Source: Elymus sibiricus (taxonomy: Eukaryota > Streptophyta > Magnoliopsida > Poales > Poaceae). Taken from it: a stretch of 64,000 bases of DNA. The notes beneath the pieces were generated by a model. It was not told where the DNA came from. It made no database searches and worked only from the letters and a program-made list of their open reading frames with translations. The position numbers and the translations under genes are program-made. The stretch covers positions 399,361,886 through 399,425,885 of the forward strand of contig CM077666.1 of NCBI GenBank assembly GCA_039707655.1. The letters are read 5' to 3'. Below, one piece after another: positions 1 through 11,876 of this stretch. Each line of letters opens with the position of its first letter. Positions within the stretch are counted from its first letter, which is position 1.

Positions 1-61
1 TATAGAACTTCGAAGGTCAACCAGGACACGTTCCGCACCAGAGTGGTACGGAAATCCAGTC

Positions 62-742
62 TTGGAGGTTATGTTGTTAGACAACGGTGAACGTTCGAAC
101 TATGAAGAAGCGATGGCAATCCCGGATTCCGACAAATGGCTTGAGGCCATGAAATCCGAGATTGGATCCATGTATGAGAACAAAGTGTGGACTTTGGTAG
201 ACTTGCCCGATGAACGGCGAGCTATTGAAAATAAATGGATCTTTAAGAAGAAGACGGATGCTGATGGTAATATCACCGTCTATAAAGCTCGACTTGTTGC
301 TAAAGGTTATCACCAAGTTCAAGGAGTTGACTACGATGAGACTTTCTCACCCGTAGCGATGCTAAAGTCTGTCAGAATTATGTTAGCAATTGCTGCGTTT
401 TATGATTATGAAATCTGGCAAATGGACGTCAAAACGGCATTCCTTTACGGATTCCTTAAGGAAGAATTGTATATGATACAGCCGGAAGGTTTTGTCGATC
501 CTAAAGGCGCTAACAAAATATGCAAGCTCCAGCGATCCATCTATGGACTGGTGCAAGCATCTCGGAGCTGGAATACTCGCTTTGATGAAGTGATCAAAGC
601 GTTTGGGTTTATACAAGTTTATGGAGAAACTTGTATTTACAAGAAAGTGAGTGGGAGCTCTATAGCATTTCTAATAGTATATGTGGATGACATATTGTTG
701 ATTGGAAATGATGTAGAATTTCTGGAAAGCATAAAGAATTGA
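62..742 (+). pseudogene. copia reverse transcriptase fragment (RVT_2)
   Basis: The open frame covers most of the copia reverse transcriptase domain, which in an intact element copies element RNA into cDNA inside virus-like particles. Visible motifs are KARLVAKGYHQVQGVDYDETF, the MDVKTAFL block near the middle, SIYGLVQASRSW, and the catalytic YVDD at about residues 207-210. The frame enters from the left with no real start codon, because it is an internal part of a polyprotein of more than 1,300 residues. It stops at 742, where the intact family would continue into the connection and RNase H domains, so the polyprotein is broken here. Confidence 0.92.
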
Positions 743-940
743 AAGGAGGTTTTCAATAAAAACCTGTTTTTGAGTTATCCACAGATTGGGCATCGAGATC
801 TATGAAGATAGATCAAAACGCCTGATAAAAGTTCACACATCTTGATGAGTTTTTTGAAGAAGTTCAAAATAGGATCAAGTCAAAGAAATGAGTTCTTGCC
901 TAGTGTGAAGTGGAGTAAGACTTGAAAATCTAGGTAAAGG

Positions 941-1556
941 TTGTTTTACATGTTAGGCATCAAAATCTATAGAGATAGATTGAGATGCCTCATAGGACTT
1001 TCACGAAGCACATACCTTGACAAGATTTTGAAGAAGTTCAAAATGGATCAGTCAAAGAAAGGGTTCTTGCCTGTATTGCAAGGTGTGAGATTGAGTAAGA
1101 CTCAAAGCCCGACCACGGCAGAAGACAAAGAGAAGATGAGTGTCATCCCCTATGCCTCAGCCATAGGCTCTATTTTGTATGCCATGCTGTGTACTAGACC
1201 TGATGTATGCCTCGCTACTAGCTTGGTGGGAAGGTACCAAAGTGATCCAGGAGTAGATCACTGGATAGCGGTCAAGAATATCCCGAAGTACCTGAAAAGG
1301 ACTAAGGAAGAATTTCTCGGGAATAGAGGTGATAAAGAGTTCGTCGTAAAGGGTTACGTCGATGCAAGCTTTAAACACCGATCCGGAAGACTATGAGTCT
1401 CAGACCGGATACGTAAACTGGGACAGTCGTTTTTGGAGTAGCTCCAAGCAGAGTGTGGTAGCAGCATCTACATATGACATAGAGATTTGCCAAGAACACA
1501 CGGATCTGAATATTGCAGACCCGTTGACTAAAACCTCTCTCACAAGCAAAACATGA
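941..1556 (+). pseudogene. copia RT-connection/RNase H remnant
   Basis: Two overlapping frames (941-1396 and 1362-1556) keep the C-terminal pol of a copia element. The first has the block LGIKIYRDR, PYASAIGSILYAMLCTRPDV and GYVDASF, typical of the region after YVDD and the start of RNase H. The second has SSKQSVVAAST and ends with NIADPLTK, the usual polyprotein tail. The RNase H core between AAST and the tail is missing, and the frames differ, so there is both a frameshift near 1390 and an internal deletion. Not functional. Confidence 0.88.
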
Positions 1557-1621
1557 TCAGCCCTAGAACTGATTGGATGTTAATTACATGGAGATGTAAA
1601 CTAGATTATTGACTCTAGTGC

Positions 1622-1632
1622 AAGTGGGAGAC
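1622..1632 (+). other. polypurine tract of the Angela-like element
   Basis: The purine-rich run AAGTGGGAGAC lies directly before the LTR start TGTTGG at 1633. This is the standard position for priming plus-strand DNA synthesis. Confidence 0.8.
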
Positions 1633-3373
1633 TGTTGGAAATATGCCCTAGAGGCAATTAATAAAGTGTTTATTATCATATTTCCCCGTTCATGATAATG
1701 GTTTATTATTCATGCTAGAATTGTATTGACTGGAAACTTAATACATGTGTGAATAGATAAACAAATACTGAGTCCCTAGTAAGCCTCTACTAGACTAGCT
1801 CGTTGATCAAAAGATGGTCAAGATTTCCTGACCATGGACATGAGTTGTCATTTGATAACGGGATCACATCATTAGGAGAATGATGTGATGGACTTGACCC
1901 AACCGTCAGCATAGCATATGATCGTTCAGTTTAATGCTATTGCTTTCACTATGTCAAATACACGTTCCTCTGACCATGAGATCATGCAACTCCCGGATAC
2001 CGTAGGAATACTTTGGGTGTATCAAACGTCACAACGTAACTGGGTGATTATAAAGGTGCACTACAGGTATCTCCGAAAGTGTTTGTTGAGTTGGCATGGA
2101 TCAAGATTGGGATTTGTCACTCCAACTATCGGAGAGGTATCTCTGGGCCCTCTCGGTAATACAGCATCACAGAAGCCTTGCAAGCACCGTGACTAAAAAG
2201 TTAGTTGCAAGATGATGTATTACGGAACGAGTAAAGAGACTTGCCGGTAACGAGATTGAACTAGGTATTGGATACCGACGATCGAATCTCGGGCAAGTAA
2301 CATACCGCCGGACAAAGGGAACAACGTATGTTGTCATATGAGGTTCACCGATAAAGATCTTCGTGGAATATGTATGAACCAATATGAGCATCCATGTCCC
2401 GCTATTAGTTATTGACCAGAGAGTTGTCTCGGTCATGTCTACATCATTCCCGAACCCGTAGGGTCCGCACACTTAAGGTTCGATGACGATATAGTATTAT
2501 ATGAGTTATGTGATTGGTGACCGAATGTTGTTCGGAGTCCCGGATGAGATCACGGACATGACGAGGAGTCTCGTAATGTCCGAGAGGTAAAGATTCATAT
2601 ATTGGAAGGCTATATTCGGACGTCGGAAAGGTTCCGAGTGATTCGGGTATTTTTCGGAGTACCGGGGAATTACGGGAATTCACCGGGAGAAGTAATGGGC
2701 CTTAATGGGCCATACGGGAAAAGGAGAGGCAGGCCACGTGAGGAGGCGCGCGCCCCCCCTTGCCCAAACCGAATTGGACTATGGGAGGGGGCGCAGCCCC
2801 CTCTTTCCTTTCCCTCTCCCTTCCCCCTTTCCTACTCCGTATGGGAGGTGGAATCCTACTAGGACTAAGGAGTCCTAGTAGGACTCCCCACACTTGGCGC
2901 ACCCCTAGGGGGCCGGCCTCCTCCCTCTCATCCTTTATATACGGGGGCAAGGGGGCACCCCAAAGTACACAATTGTCCCATAGCCGTGTGCGGTGCCCCG
3001 ATCTCCGTTTTCCACCTCGGTCATATTTTCGGAGAGCTTAGGCGAAGCCCTGCCGGAATCACTTCACCGTCACCGTCGCCACGCCATCGTGCTGACGGAA
3101 CTCATCTACTTCCTCGACGTCTTGCTGGATCAAGAAGGCGAGGATCGTCACCGAGCTGAACGTGTGTAGAACTCGGAGGTGCCGTACGTTCGGTACTCGA
3201 TCGGTGGAGCTCGAAGGATTGTTCGACTACATCAACCGCGTTGTGAGACGCTTCCGCTAACGGTCTACGAGGGTACATAGACACACTCTCCCCTCTCATA
3301 GCGATGCATCTCCATGGATAGATCTTGCGTGAGCGTAGGAATTTTTTTGAAATTCATGCTCCGTTCCCCAACA
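1633..3373 (+). repeat. 3' LTR of the Angela-like element (1,741 bp)
   Basis: The LTR begins TGTTGGAAATATGCCC and ends TTCCCCAACA, with perfect TG..CA ends and a short terminal inverted match TGTTGG/CCAACA. The length agrees with the roughly 1.7-1.8 kb of Angela LTRs. A TATA-like site at 2934 would be the U3 promoter. Short open frames inside are chance. Confidence 0.93.
2934..2941 (+). promoter_or_regulatory. TATA box in the Angela-like LTR
   Basis: TTTATATA followed by a G-rich stretch (ACGGGGGCAAGG) sits about 1.3 kb into the LTR, where the promoter of this family lies. Inferred from position and sequence only. Confidence 0.65.
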
Positions 3374-4392
3374 ATTAAGTCCATAAAGAACGGAGTAACG
3401 CCTTAAGCACGATGACATGATGTAGACAAAGTAAACTCACGCATGAATAAACCCCATATTTTTACCCTTAATAGCAACGATACATACGTGTCATGTCCCT
3501 TTCTGTCACTGGGATTGAGCATCGCAAGATTGAACCCATTACAAAGCACCTCTTCCCATGGCAAGATAAATCAATCTAGTTGGCCAAACCAAATCAATAG
3601 ATCGGAGAAGAAATACGAAGCTATAATAATCATGCATAAAAGAGTTCAAAGAAGAGTCAAATAATATTCATGGATAATTTGATCATAAACTCACAATTCA
3701 TCGGATCCCAACAAACACACCGCAAAAAGAGATTACATCGGATAGAACTCCAAGAACATCGAGGAGAACATTGTATTGAAGATCAAAAAGAGAGAAGAAG
3801 CCATCTAGCTACTAACTATGGACCTGAAGGTCTAGGGTAAACTACCCACGCATCATCGGAAGGGCAGCAAGATTGATGTAGAGCCCCTCCGTGATCGATT
3901 CCCCCTTCGGCGGAGCACCGGAAAAGGCCTCCAGATGGGATCTCTCGAGAACAGAAACTTGCGGCGGCGGAAAAAGTATTTCGTGGACTCCTCTATTGGT
4001 TTCCCGATTTTTGGGAATTTATAGTGGTGGAATTAGATCAAAAGGGGCAGAGGTGGGCCCACGAGGCACCAGGGCACGCCTGCCCCCCTAGGCGCACCCT
4101 GGTGGCTCGTGGCCACCTCCTGGGGCTTCTGGCCTTCTCCCGAAGCTTCTAGTGTTGGTTATGTCCAGAAAAAAATCTCCAAAAAGTTTTGTGGCATTTG
4201 GACTTCGTTTGGTATTGATATTCTGTAAAACCAAAAACTGGCAGAAAACAACAACTGGAACTGGGCACTAAGTTAATAGGTTAGTCCCAAAAAATGATAT
4301 ATAATTGCTGTAAATGTATATAAAAACATCCAAGATTGATAATATAACAGCATGGAATAATAAAAAATTATAGATACGTTGGAGACGTATCA
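3374..4392 (-). repeat. Fatima-like gypsy LTR fragment
   Basis: On the minus strand the LTR begins TGATACGTCTCCAACGTATC at 4392. It matches the full LTR at 50679-52232 base for base over long runs. It stops at 3373 because the Angela-like element inserted there; the rest of the LTR lies beyond the left edge. A minus-strand TATA-like site (TATAAATT) is near 4014-4021. By its neighbour at 4393 this is a 3' LTR. Confidence 0.88.
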
Positions 4393-5209
4393 GCATCCCC
4401 AAGCTTAATTCCTGCTCGTCCTCGAGTAGGTAAATGATAAAAACAGAATTTTTGATGTGGAATGCTGCCTATCATATTCATCGTATATTCTTTTCTTTTA
4501 TAGCATGGGCATTTGGACTTGAATGATTCAAAGCAATAGTCTATAGTTTGACATGAAGATATAAATACTCAAGCATGCTAACAAGCAACCATGTCTTTCA
4601 AAATATCAACGCTAAAGAAAGTTATCCCTAGCCCATTATGCTCAATCATTGATCCATTCATGAAACACACTCAATATTAGCTACACACAATGCACAAGTA
4701 TGACAATAGTGCTCTCTAGTTGGTGCTTTATAAGAGAAGATGGAGACTCAAAATAAAAATAAAAATTGCATAAAAGTAAATAGATAGGCCCTTCGTAGAG
4801 GGAAGCAGAGATTTGCAAATGTGCCAGAGCTCAAAGCTTAAATTAGAGAAATGAAAATATTTTGAGAGGCATGCTTTTCCTGTCAACGAAAACGACCGAG
4901 AATTACCAATATCTTCCATGCTAGACACATCATAGGCGGTTCCCAAACAGAAAGTAAAGTTTATTTGCTTTCCACCATTCTTTCACAATCCATGGCTAGC
5001 CGTATCCACGGGTGCCCTCCATACCAACACTTTCCAAGGAATTTTGTTGTTATTAATTTTTGATTTCATTGTGGGACTGGGCATCCCTATTACCAGCCAC
5101 TCTCTTGTGCAATGACAAGTGAATAAACACTCATCGTGAGAATAACACACCTAGCATGGAAAATATTGGCCACCCCCTGCCGCTTCATGAGCGGTACGGG
5201 CACACAAAA
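4393..5209 (-). mobile_element. Fatima-like element, 3' internal non-coding region
   Basis: This stretch is nearly collinear with 35651-36463. At its left edge the minus strand reads AAGCTTGGGGATGC directly before the LTR, a polypurine tract. No credible open frame is present; intact copies also have a long untranslated region here. It ends abruptly at about 5209 in ACACAAAA, where a copia LTR begins in mid-sequence. Confidence 0.85.
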
Positions 5210-6045
5210 CGGAACCGTGGACATCCATATTGATCCCTATACCCACACGAATGAATATTCGAGTGAACTTGTAGTTTGCCGTGTGCTATTCCTGTTGCTT
5301 CACGATATTTTACAAACACCCGAGGCAAGACTTATCGGCATCCCCGTGGATCAACAACTTTGTCCACTATGCCAGTTACCTCGTTACCAGTTTTGTTCTC
5401 TTTTCTAGTTTCCGCGTTCCGGTATCCCCGTGATCAAATCATGATGTGTCTGGCCAGACGATGATGGATACCGTAACACCGAGAGGGCCCTAAGAATATA
5501 TCTCCATCGCCGGAGGAGCAAATCCCAATCTTGAGCTATCAAGTTACTTGTCATACTTTTCCATGAACCCATAAGCCGCCGTAATAGCCACCCTGTTACA
5601 GATGACGTTTAACAAACCCCAAAGTTCACGAAGCAAGTACGAAGGAACTCGATACTCTCATGGTCTATGGAATTATGCAAACATTAACTTTCTCTGTGTT
5701 ATTAACCATTAACTTGTGACGAATGTATCTCATAGCATAACATCAAATTGGGTCGATTCAACACAAGTGTTCTTCTAACATTGTGTCCTCAAAAGTTGCT
5801 GGCATAGACATGCCCATGACCAGGAAAACGTGATCATCATGCAAAACTTGAGCCAATCTTAGAGGCTTGACTGGGAATACTTTTTACCGTTTATTATTCC
5901 ACACGTGCACATGGGTTTTCCTCATAGCCTTTATGGATATACGGGCTCGGGAACCATAGCAGTTATAGCACGGAATATAAACACAATTAGGAACATGGAG
6001 ATAAATAATAACATTTATTATTGTCTCTAGGGCATATCTCCTACA
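5210..6045 (-). repeat. Truncated 3' LTR of the decayed copia element
   Basis: From 6045 leftwards it reads TGTAGGAGATATGCCC and matches the 5' LTR until about 5210. There it meets Fatima interior, so more than 1 kb of the LTR is gone. Compared with the 5' LTR it keeps about 250 bp (around 5373-5620) that the other copy has lost. The purine stretch GTGCAAGTGGGAGTC just right of 6045 is the polypurine tract. Confidence 0.88.
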
Positions 6046-8630
6046 GACTCCCACTTGCACTAGAGTCAATAATCTAGTCAATGCTAATGCACTTTACACC
6101 CATGGCATACCGGTGTAAAACATGCTTCGCTTGTGGTATAGTCTTTGTCCAACGAATCTGACAACTTCAGGACCGTGTGTATCTTTGCATGTCCTCGCAT
6201 TTTCACTCTTTCACAAAATTCATATTTTTTGTGGACTTGGCTTTGTATATATGTGAATCACTGGTCAAACCTTGATTCCTCAGACTGAGCTATGGAGCAA
6301 CTATCTACAATAGTGTTCCATTGACCAAAGCCTTCTTGGAACCATACTAAGTTCATGAATAAACTATATGATTCAACATCTTCTTTGTCGCTTCTAAAGC
6401 GTCAACATACTTAGCCTTTGTTATAGAATTCACCACAGTAACCTTTTTGGAACAATTCCAAATTACCGTGCCACCATATCATGTTTTACACAAAACCCTT
6501 AACTTAAATCGAAAATCGCTTGGAGCATTGATGAAGACTGCATCGATGTAATTACTTACAACGAGCACTTCATAATCTCCGCTTGCGAGAAAACATGTCA
6601 TTAGTGCTACTATAGTACTCAATGAGATTTTTCACCGTTGTCCCATGATCAGTACTTTGATCACTTTGGTCTCTATACTCGCAACTGCTTGGGAGTACCG
6701 GACATATCTGGTGTTTTACATACCATGGAATACATGATTAATCCAAAACACAATGGTGTGTGGAATCTCCATCATGTATTTTGCTCATCAGTGTTTTAGG
6801 ACACTGAGTCTTACAAAACTCTTTCCATGTGACTTCGGCAAGAATCACTTCTAGGTGTTCTCATCCTAAACCATTTTAGCATCTTTGTCAATATGTATTC
6901 TTGGTTTACCCTATTAGGCAATTTTATCTCCATAGATAATTATGCCTAATATTGAGGCTACCTAGCCCAAGCACTTTCATCGAAAAACTAATTTTCAATG
7001 AAGTCCTAATTCGTGTCAAGAAATTTATATTATTTCTAATAAACAATGCGTCAAACACACAAGGTTTTAGAAATATTATTATGCTCCCACTTATTTTCTT
7101 GTAACCACAAGCATCTTCGCTATCCATTGATGAAATCAAACTCTTTTGACTATTTCATCAAAACGAAGTTTCCAACTCCATTATGCTCTCTTCTGTCCAT
7201 TGCTGGAACTCTGAAGTTTGCACATTCACTAGCATCCTCTGGATTGACAAAATACCTTGGACTGTATCACATGCAAGTCCTAGGTTGTATTTCCATATTA
7301 TGGAAATCCTTTTGGCATCCATGTATCATGGTTCATGATTGAAATATGTATTAATTGCTAATTTAACCCGAACCGACTTTAAACATAGCTACGGTGAGAT
7401 AATTTCATCGTAGTCAACTCCTTGAATTTGTTATTGCAACAAGTCGAGCTTTATGGATAAAACATTTTTATCCGTATCAGTTTATAGTTCCATTAATATT
7501 CGTTAGACTCTAAGTCTTTCAAAGGGTTTATCAAGATCTAATCTTGAATCATTTATATGGATACTATCTCGGATTATATTGGCATTTAGCCAATTCTGGA
7601 GTCAGGGCCCATCAACGCTTCCTTGTGTATCGTAGGTATACTGTTGTCTAGCAACAATATCTCGTTTGCGCACCTGAGAGGTTTGCACGAGTTTTGCCTA
7701 CGTGGTTCAGCTGTAAGTTCGACCGAAGTCCATACATCTCATGTAGAGGCTTCCGTATTAGTCGTAGTAGGAAAATCTGGAATTACTTCCAAGGTTTCTT
7801 TCCTTTGACCTGATGACGAAGATACTGTTATCTCGTCGAGTTGCACTGTCCTCCCACTCACCTTTTTGCAAGAACCATTTTCTTCAAAAGCATACCGCTC
7901 TCTGTGGCAAACCTTTTGCCTCGGTATAGTGATGGAGGAATACCCAATAACTTGGGATAACCTACAAAGTAGCACTTGTCTGATTTGGAATATGTTTGTA
8001 AATGTTTTACACAAGCCCCATATTCCAAATGTTAGAAAAGACATAACATGGTTGGGCGTACCATACCATGGCGTCATTTCAACAGATTTGATGGCGCTCT
8101 TTCCAGTGTAAAAGCCGCAGTCTCTAAAGCATTACTTTAAAAGGGATAATGGCAAATTGATTTATGTCATCTTTGATCTTACCATGTCATAAATGGTTTG
8201 ATTACATCTTCTCGAACATTCCACTCACAGTGGTGTTCCGGGAGGTGTAAGTGATGAAACTCTTTTCACAACTCATCAGACATTCGCTAAACTTGTAACT
8301 CAAACATTCCTTTCCACAATCTAATTGCAAAAACATAATTTTCTTGTTACAATAATTTCTACTTCATTTTGAAAACCTTTCGAATGATTTCAAAAGATCC
8401 AGACTTACGCCTCATAAAGTAAATATCCATATATCTACTTGAGTCATTTCTGAAGATAGGCAAATCCACTGCTAGCAACAACATTTATCGGACTACACAC
8501 ATCAAAATGTATGATCACCAATAAGTTCGTTGCTTGTTCCTTATGGCCTATGAACAATATTTTAGTCACTTTACTTTTCGGACGAAAATTGCAAGTGTCA
8601 GATGATTCATAATCAAATGACTTCAAAATC
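6046..8630 (-). pseudogene. copia pol remnants (integrase, RT, RNase H)
   Basis: No intact frame survives, but fragments are clear. At 8444-8626 the minus strand shows KSFDYESSDTC and a degraded HTDVC-like block (IIHFDVCSPI), the GAG-pre-integrase/integrase start. At 7739-8077 it shows a TPWYGTPNHVMSFL block with GRTVQLDEI, the end of the integrase and linker. At 6924-7139 it shows CGYKKISGSIIIFL and IRNNINFL, the eroded YVDD neighbourhood. Positions run 5' to 3' right to left, matching copia order. Many stops and indels make it non-functional. Confidence 0.8.
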
Positions 8631-11156
8631 CATCATTATGGAATTTCTCTATGCGGGTTTCTCCAATGTGACCAAATGCAGTGCCACACATATGTGGTAT
8701 TCTTTTAGTCTTGCGACATTTAGCGTCAGTGTCACGGATGTATTATATTACTATCAATATTCATAACACACATCTCATTCATAATGAAAGTATGGCCCTT
8801 ATGTTATTCATAACACCGAACAACAATTGTTCTATCATGAATAACCTCCTTGCAACAAACATTATGCAATGGGCTAGAGTGTATAAAACTCTAAAATGAA
8901 TTATGAAAATAAATACAGAGGTAATACACCGATGGAAGGTATAGTAACTTTTACTATGTTCCGAGCGCGTATCTAAACCTCATTACTGGCAAGTCTTTTA
9001 GGCCGTAGTAGTTCTTGCATCGAGTTGCAACTGAATGCAATCGAGCGGGTATCTCTGTGATCAACTTTTAATCACAATACCCAAGAATCAGTGATTAACA
9101 TGTTTATCATAACTCCCAAGCATTATATCTTTGACCAGCCTTCCTTACATCTAGAACTCGTATGACATTCATACATGAGCTGGACATTCCAGTCTTCTTC
9201 CTTTTTTGCCTTTATACTTCTAACAGTTTTACTTCCAATATTTCTCCTACTCTCAGAAGAAGCACCCAACTTTAAGAGTGGCATTAGCCCCGGACTTCCT
9301 AGGCGTGAAAGTCTCACTAACACCCTTTGGACATTTCCCTTCTCTTTAAGTTGTTGTTTTATTCACCTTCATCATATGAAAGGCGTTCTTCTGGATCCCT
9401 CTCTTTATCAGTTTAATGCATAGTAAATACTTTACTAATAATTTGCAAACAAACATTGCTTTGGATATCTCATATCTTTTAGTCTTTGTTTCTAGCTGAA
9501 ACCAATTTTCAGTTCCATGAATATCGCATAACTATCCCAAACTTTTGAAGTTCGGGTCTCATGGAAGCAAACATATTGCACTTGACCGTAACGGAATTCT
9601 AGCTTTTGGATCGATGGACGAGAGTCACATCATCCATAGCATTAGTGGGAGAATACTAAAAGCTTGCGATAGACAAAGTCCTTCTCGGCACTCTTGAGGA
9701 CAATCCTCATATTACGTTACCAATCATAACGTTTTAACCAGATAAATAACAACTTATTCAATTTTAATAGGGAAGGTGGAAACGCAAGCCATTATTCTAC
9801 AACTTTTATGCAAATCACACTTAGACTATGTTCATAATTAATTTGCACTAGTGAATAAACGATTTTATTCTAAGGTGCGCTCCCACTCAAATCAATATCT
9901 CTCATAATTGATTGTGAGTGATTCAAGACCCACATTTCAATTCAACACCAAGGATGTATCCATCTCAAGTGACGAGAATTTCAATTGGTAGGCCAACTTG
10001 CCAATCACATCTCTATGTGACTCTTGTTCATCTTTCGATGGGCATGTTCCGAGCTCAGGACGATCCTCCGGAACATCAAGACAACCAAGTGATCTCACTG
10101 CAAGGTCTCAACTCACCCGCCTCACACTTCTCTAATCGTTCGTACCCATGTATCCATGTGGTACCCCGAAGAGATAGGTGCCGTGACGGTGCTACACTTG
10201 GGAGAACACTAACTACTTGATATTTTTAAGTGAGAGATCACCCTAATAAAAAGCGACTACCGTGCAATCAAGAAGGGTGCATCAAAAGGGATAAACATCT
10301 CAGGCAATTCATAATAGCGTGATATGGTATAGCCCTTTCTGACGGAGAAGTCTTTAATTTCTTCGTCTTCGGCATTTGCGTTGGTGTTCACCTTCGCGAA
10401 GATTGCCACCACCTTGTCAATGCACCAGATAATATTGCTATCTCTATAGCTAATAAAATAAGTGCATTACATAAGGTTGACACGTAGGTCATTAAAGTGA
10501 CAATCATATGTCTCCAGCCATCATGCCGAATCATGACACGCAGGTCATGTTAATTAATTTACATCATATAGTCATCTCATACATAATCAAATTAATATGA
10601 GAACTGCTATACCACATCACATGTCATCCTACAAAACCAAGTTAGACGCCTCTAATTGGTTTATGCAAAAATTTATTTTACGTGGCTTCTATGGTTTTGA
10701 CTTAAACCATAGCTACCAACGTTTATCATCAAGTATGATTATTCAAGTCACTAGATTAACTTTGCGGGGTGTATGAAGCACGAGATAATAAAATCTTGAA
10801 CCCCATACTGAACTTCGTCATACGCATGACCCCCGTGCAGATCATATCTGCATTGCCCTTTAGTCTGCGAAATTTTATCTTTCTTTTAACTATGGTGGAA
10901 CCCAAAGAACTGATAGCACTTCGTTGATCAATCAGGATCCCGGATTGCCAGAACTTTGTGAAATTCCACCATGCCGTTTCAAGATCAGAAATACACAAAT
11001 TCTAGGGAAGCAACTAGAACATCGAATAATAGATTTCATCTGCTACCCGCATAAATAATTTTCAAGAATAGATCTCATCTACTACAAAATTATATTATGC
11101 AATACCCATACATCTCTATATATTCTAGATCGTAACCTGTATCTACGCATAGCATG
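8631..11156 (-). mobile_element. Eroded gag/protease part of the copia interior
   Basis: About 2.5 kb lies between the integrase remnant and the primer-binding site, the space gag and protease occupy in this superfamily. I find no open frame above about 100 codons that resembles gag. A short lysine-rich piece at 9123-9323 could be a nucleocapsid remnant, but it lacks a CCHC motif. Assigned by position. Confidence 0.6.
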
Positions 11157-11168
11157 GCTCTGATACCA
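11157..11168 (-). other. Primer-binding site (initiator tRNA-Met)
   Basis: The minus strand reads TGGTATCAGAGC one base inside the 5' LTR end (CCCTACA). This is the classical complement of the 3' end of plant initiator methionine tRNA and fixes the orientation of the element. Confidence 0.93.
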
Positions 11169-11376
11169 CTGTAGGGTAACGCGACGGAAAACAAAAATTT
11201 TCCGCACTACGCACCTGCCCAGGATCACTATGGAGATGCATACAAGGTTTTGATCCGATCATTACCGACTCGTAGCGCAGCGGAAGTAGAGTCGATGAAG
11301 ATCGGCGGTGCACATCCCTGCAGCTAGGATTTTACAACCTCCCAACCGCGAGGATGTACTCCCTCGTCAGTTCACC

Positions 11377-11650
11377 GGACGGATCCTCAGACAGCCCTTC
11401 GGGAGGCCTCTGGACAGTCCCTCGGATAGTCCCACTGGACGGATCCTCGGACAGCCCTTCGGGAGGCCTCGGACAGCCCCTCGGATAGTCCCACCGGACA
11501 GATCCTCGGACAGCCCTCCGGGAGGCCTCTGGATAGTCCCTCGGATAGTCCCACTGGACGGATCCTCAGACAGCGTTCCGGGAGGCCCCCTGGACAGCCC
11601 TTCGGGCGGGTCACTCGGACAGCCCTCCAGGCAGGTACTCGAACAACCCC
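11377..11650 (-). repeat. Minisatellite of about 60 bp in the copia LTR
   Basis: Units starting GGACGGATCCTC on the plus strand recur at about 11377, 11437, 11496 and 11555. Each contains GACAGCCCTTCGGGAGGCC and a TCGGATAGTCCCAC block; a decayed tail continues to about 11650. The array makes open frames on both strands (for example 11308-11733), which I regard as by-products. It lies just downstream of the TATA-like site in the element's sense, so it would be in the transcribed leader. Confidence 0.85.
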
Positions 11651-11866
11651 TCGGGCAGAAGATCGAAACTACGACCTCTCTACGGGGTTGCACACATACG
11701 GTGTCAACTATCCGGCACGGCTTCGCCATCTAGAACTAGTTCCCACCGGAACCCAGACAACCTTTCGGCTCTACGAAACTATTTCGGTGGGAGGGAGAGA
11801 GAAAGCCAGATCATGCATGGCATTTGTATGAGAGATTTGAGTGTGTTTGGACAGCCCACACCACCC

Positions 11867-11876
11867 CTATTTATAA
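11867..11876 (-). promoter_or_regulatory. TATA-like box of the copia 5' LTR
   Basis: The minus strand reads TTATAAATAG about 1.19 kb into the LTR, followed by a GC-rich stretch. This is the usual spacing of U3 and R in Triticeae copia LTRs. Inferred. Confidence 0.6.

Larger units (their letters stand above)
1..3373 (+). mobile_element. Angela/BARE-1-like Ty1/copia retrotransposon, 3' part
   Basis: This is the 3' portion of a copia element running off the left edge. It shows, in order, a reverse transcriptase region, a damaged RNase H region, a purine-rich tract and a complete LTR ending in CCCAACA. The LTR start TGTTGGAAATATGCCC is the hallmark of the Triticeae Angela/WIS/BARE-1 group. The sequence after 3373 continues a Fatima-like LTR that is uninterrupted near 51225, so the insertion point is visible. 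The matching 5' flank and TSD lie outside the window. Confidence 0.93.

Noticed and set aside
11157..11168. Possible tRNA gene near the TGGTATCAGAGC motif
   Set aside because: Only the 12-base complement of a tRNA 3' end is present, next to an LTR; it is a primer-binding site.
11377..11650. CRISPR-like array of repeats
   Set aside because: The units are contiguous with no unique spacers, and the context is a plant retrotransposon LTR.
11308..11733. Repetitive 141-codon frame and two minus-strand frames
   Set aside because: Produced by the 60-bp minisatellite, whose period is divisible by three in part; not a protein gene.
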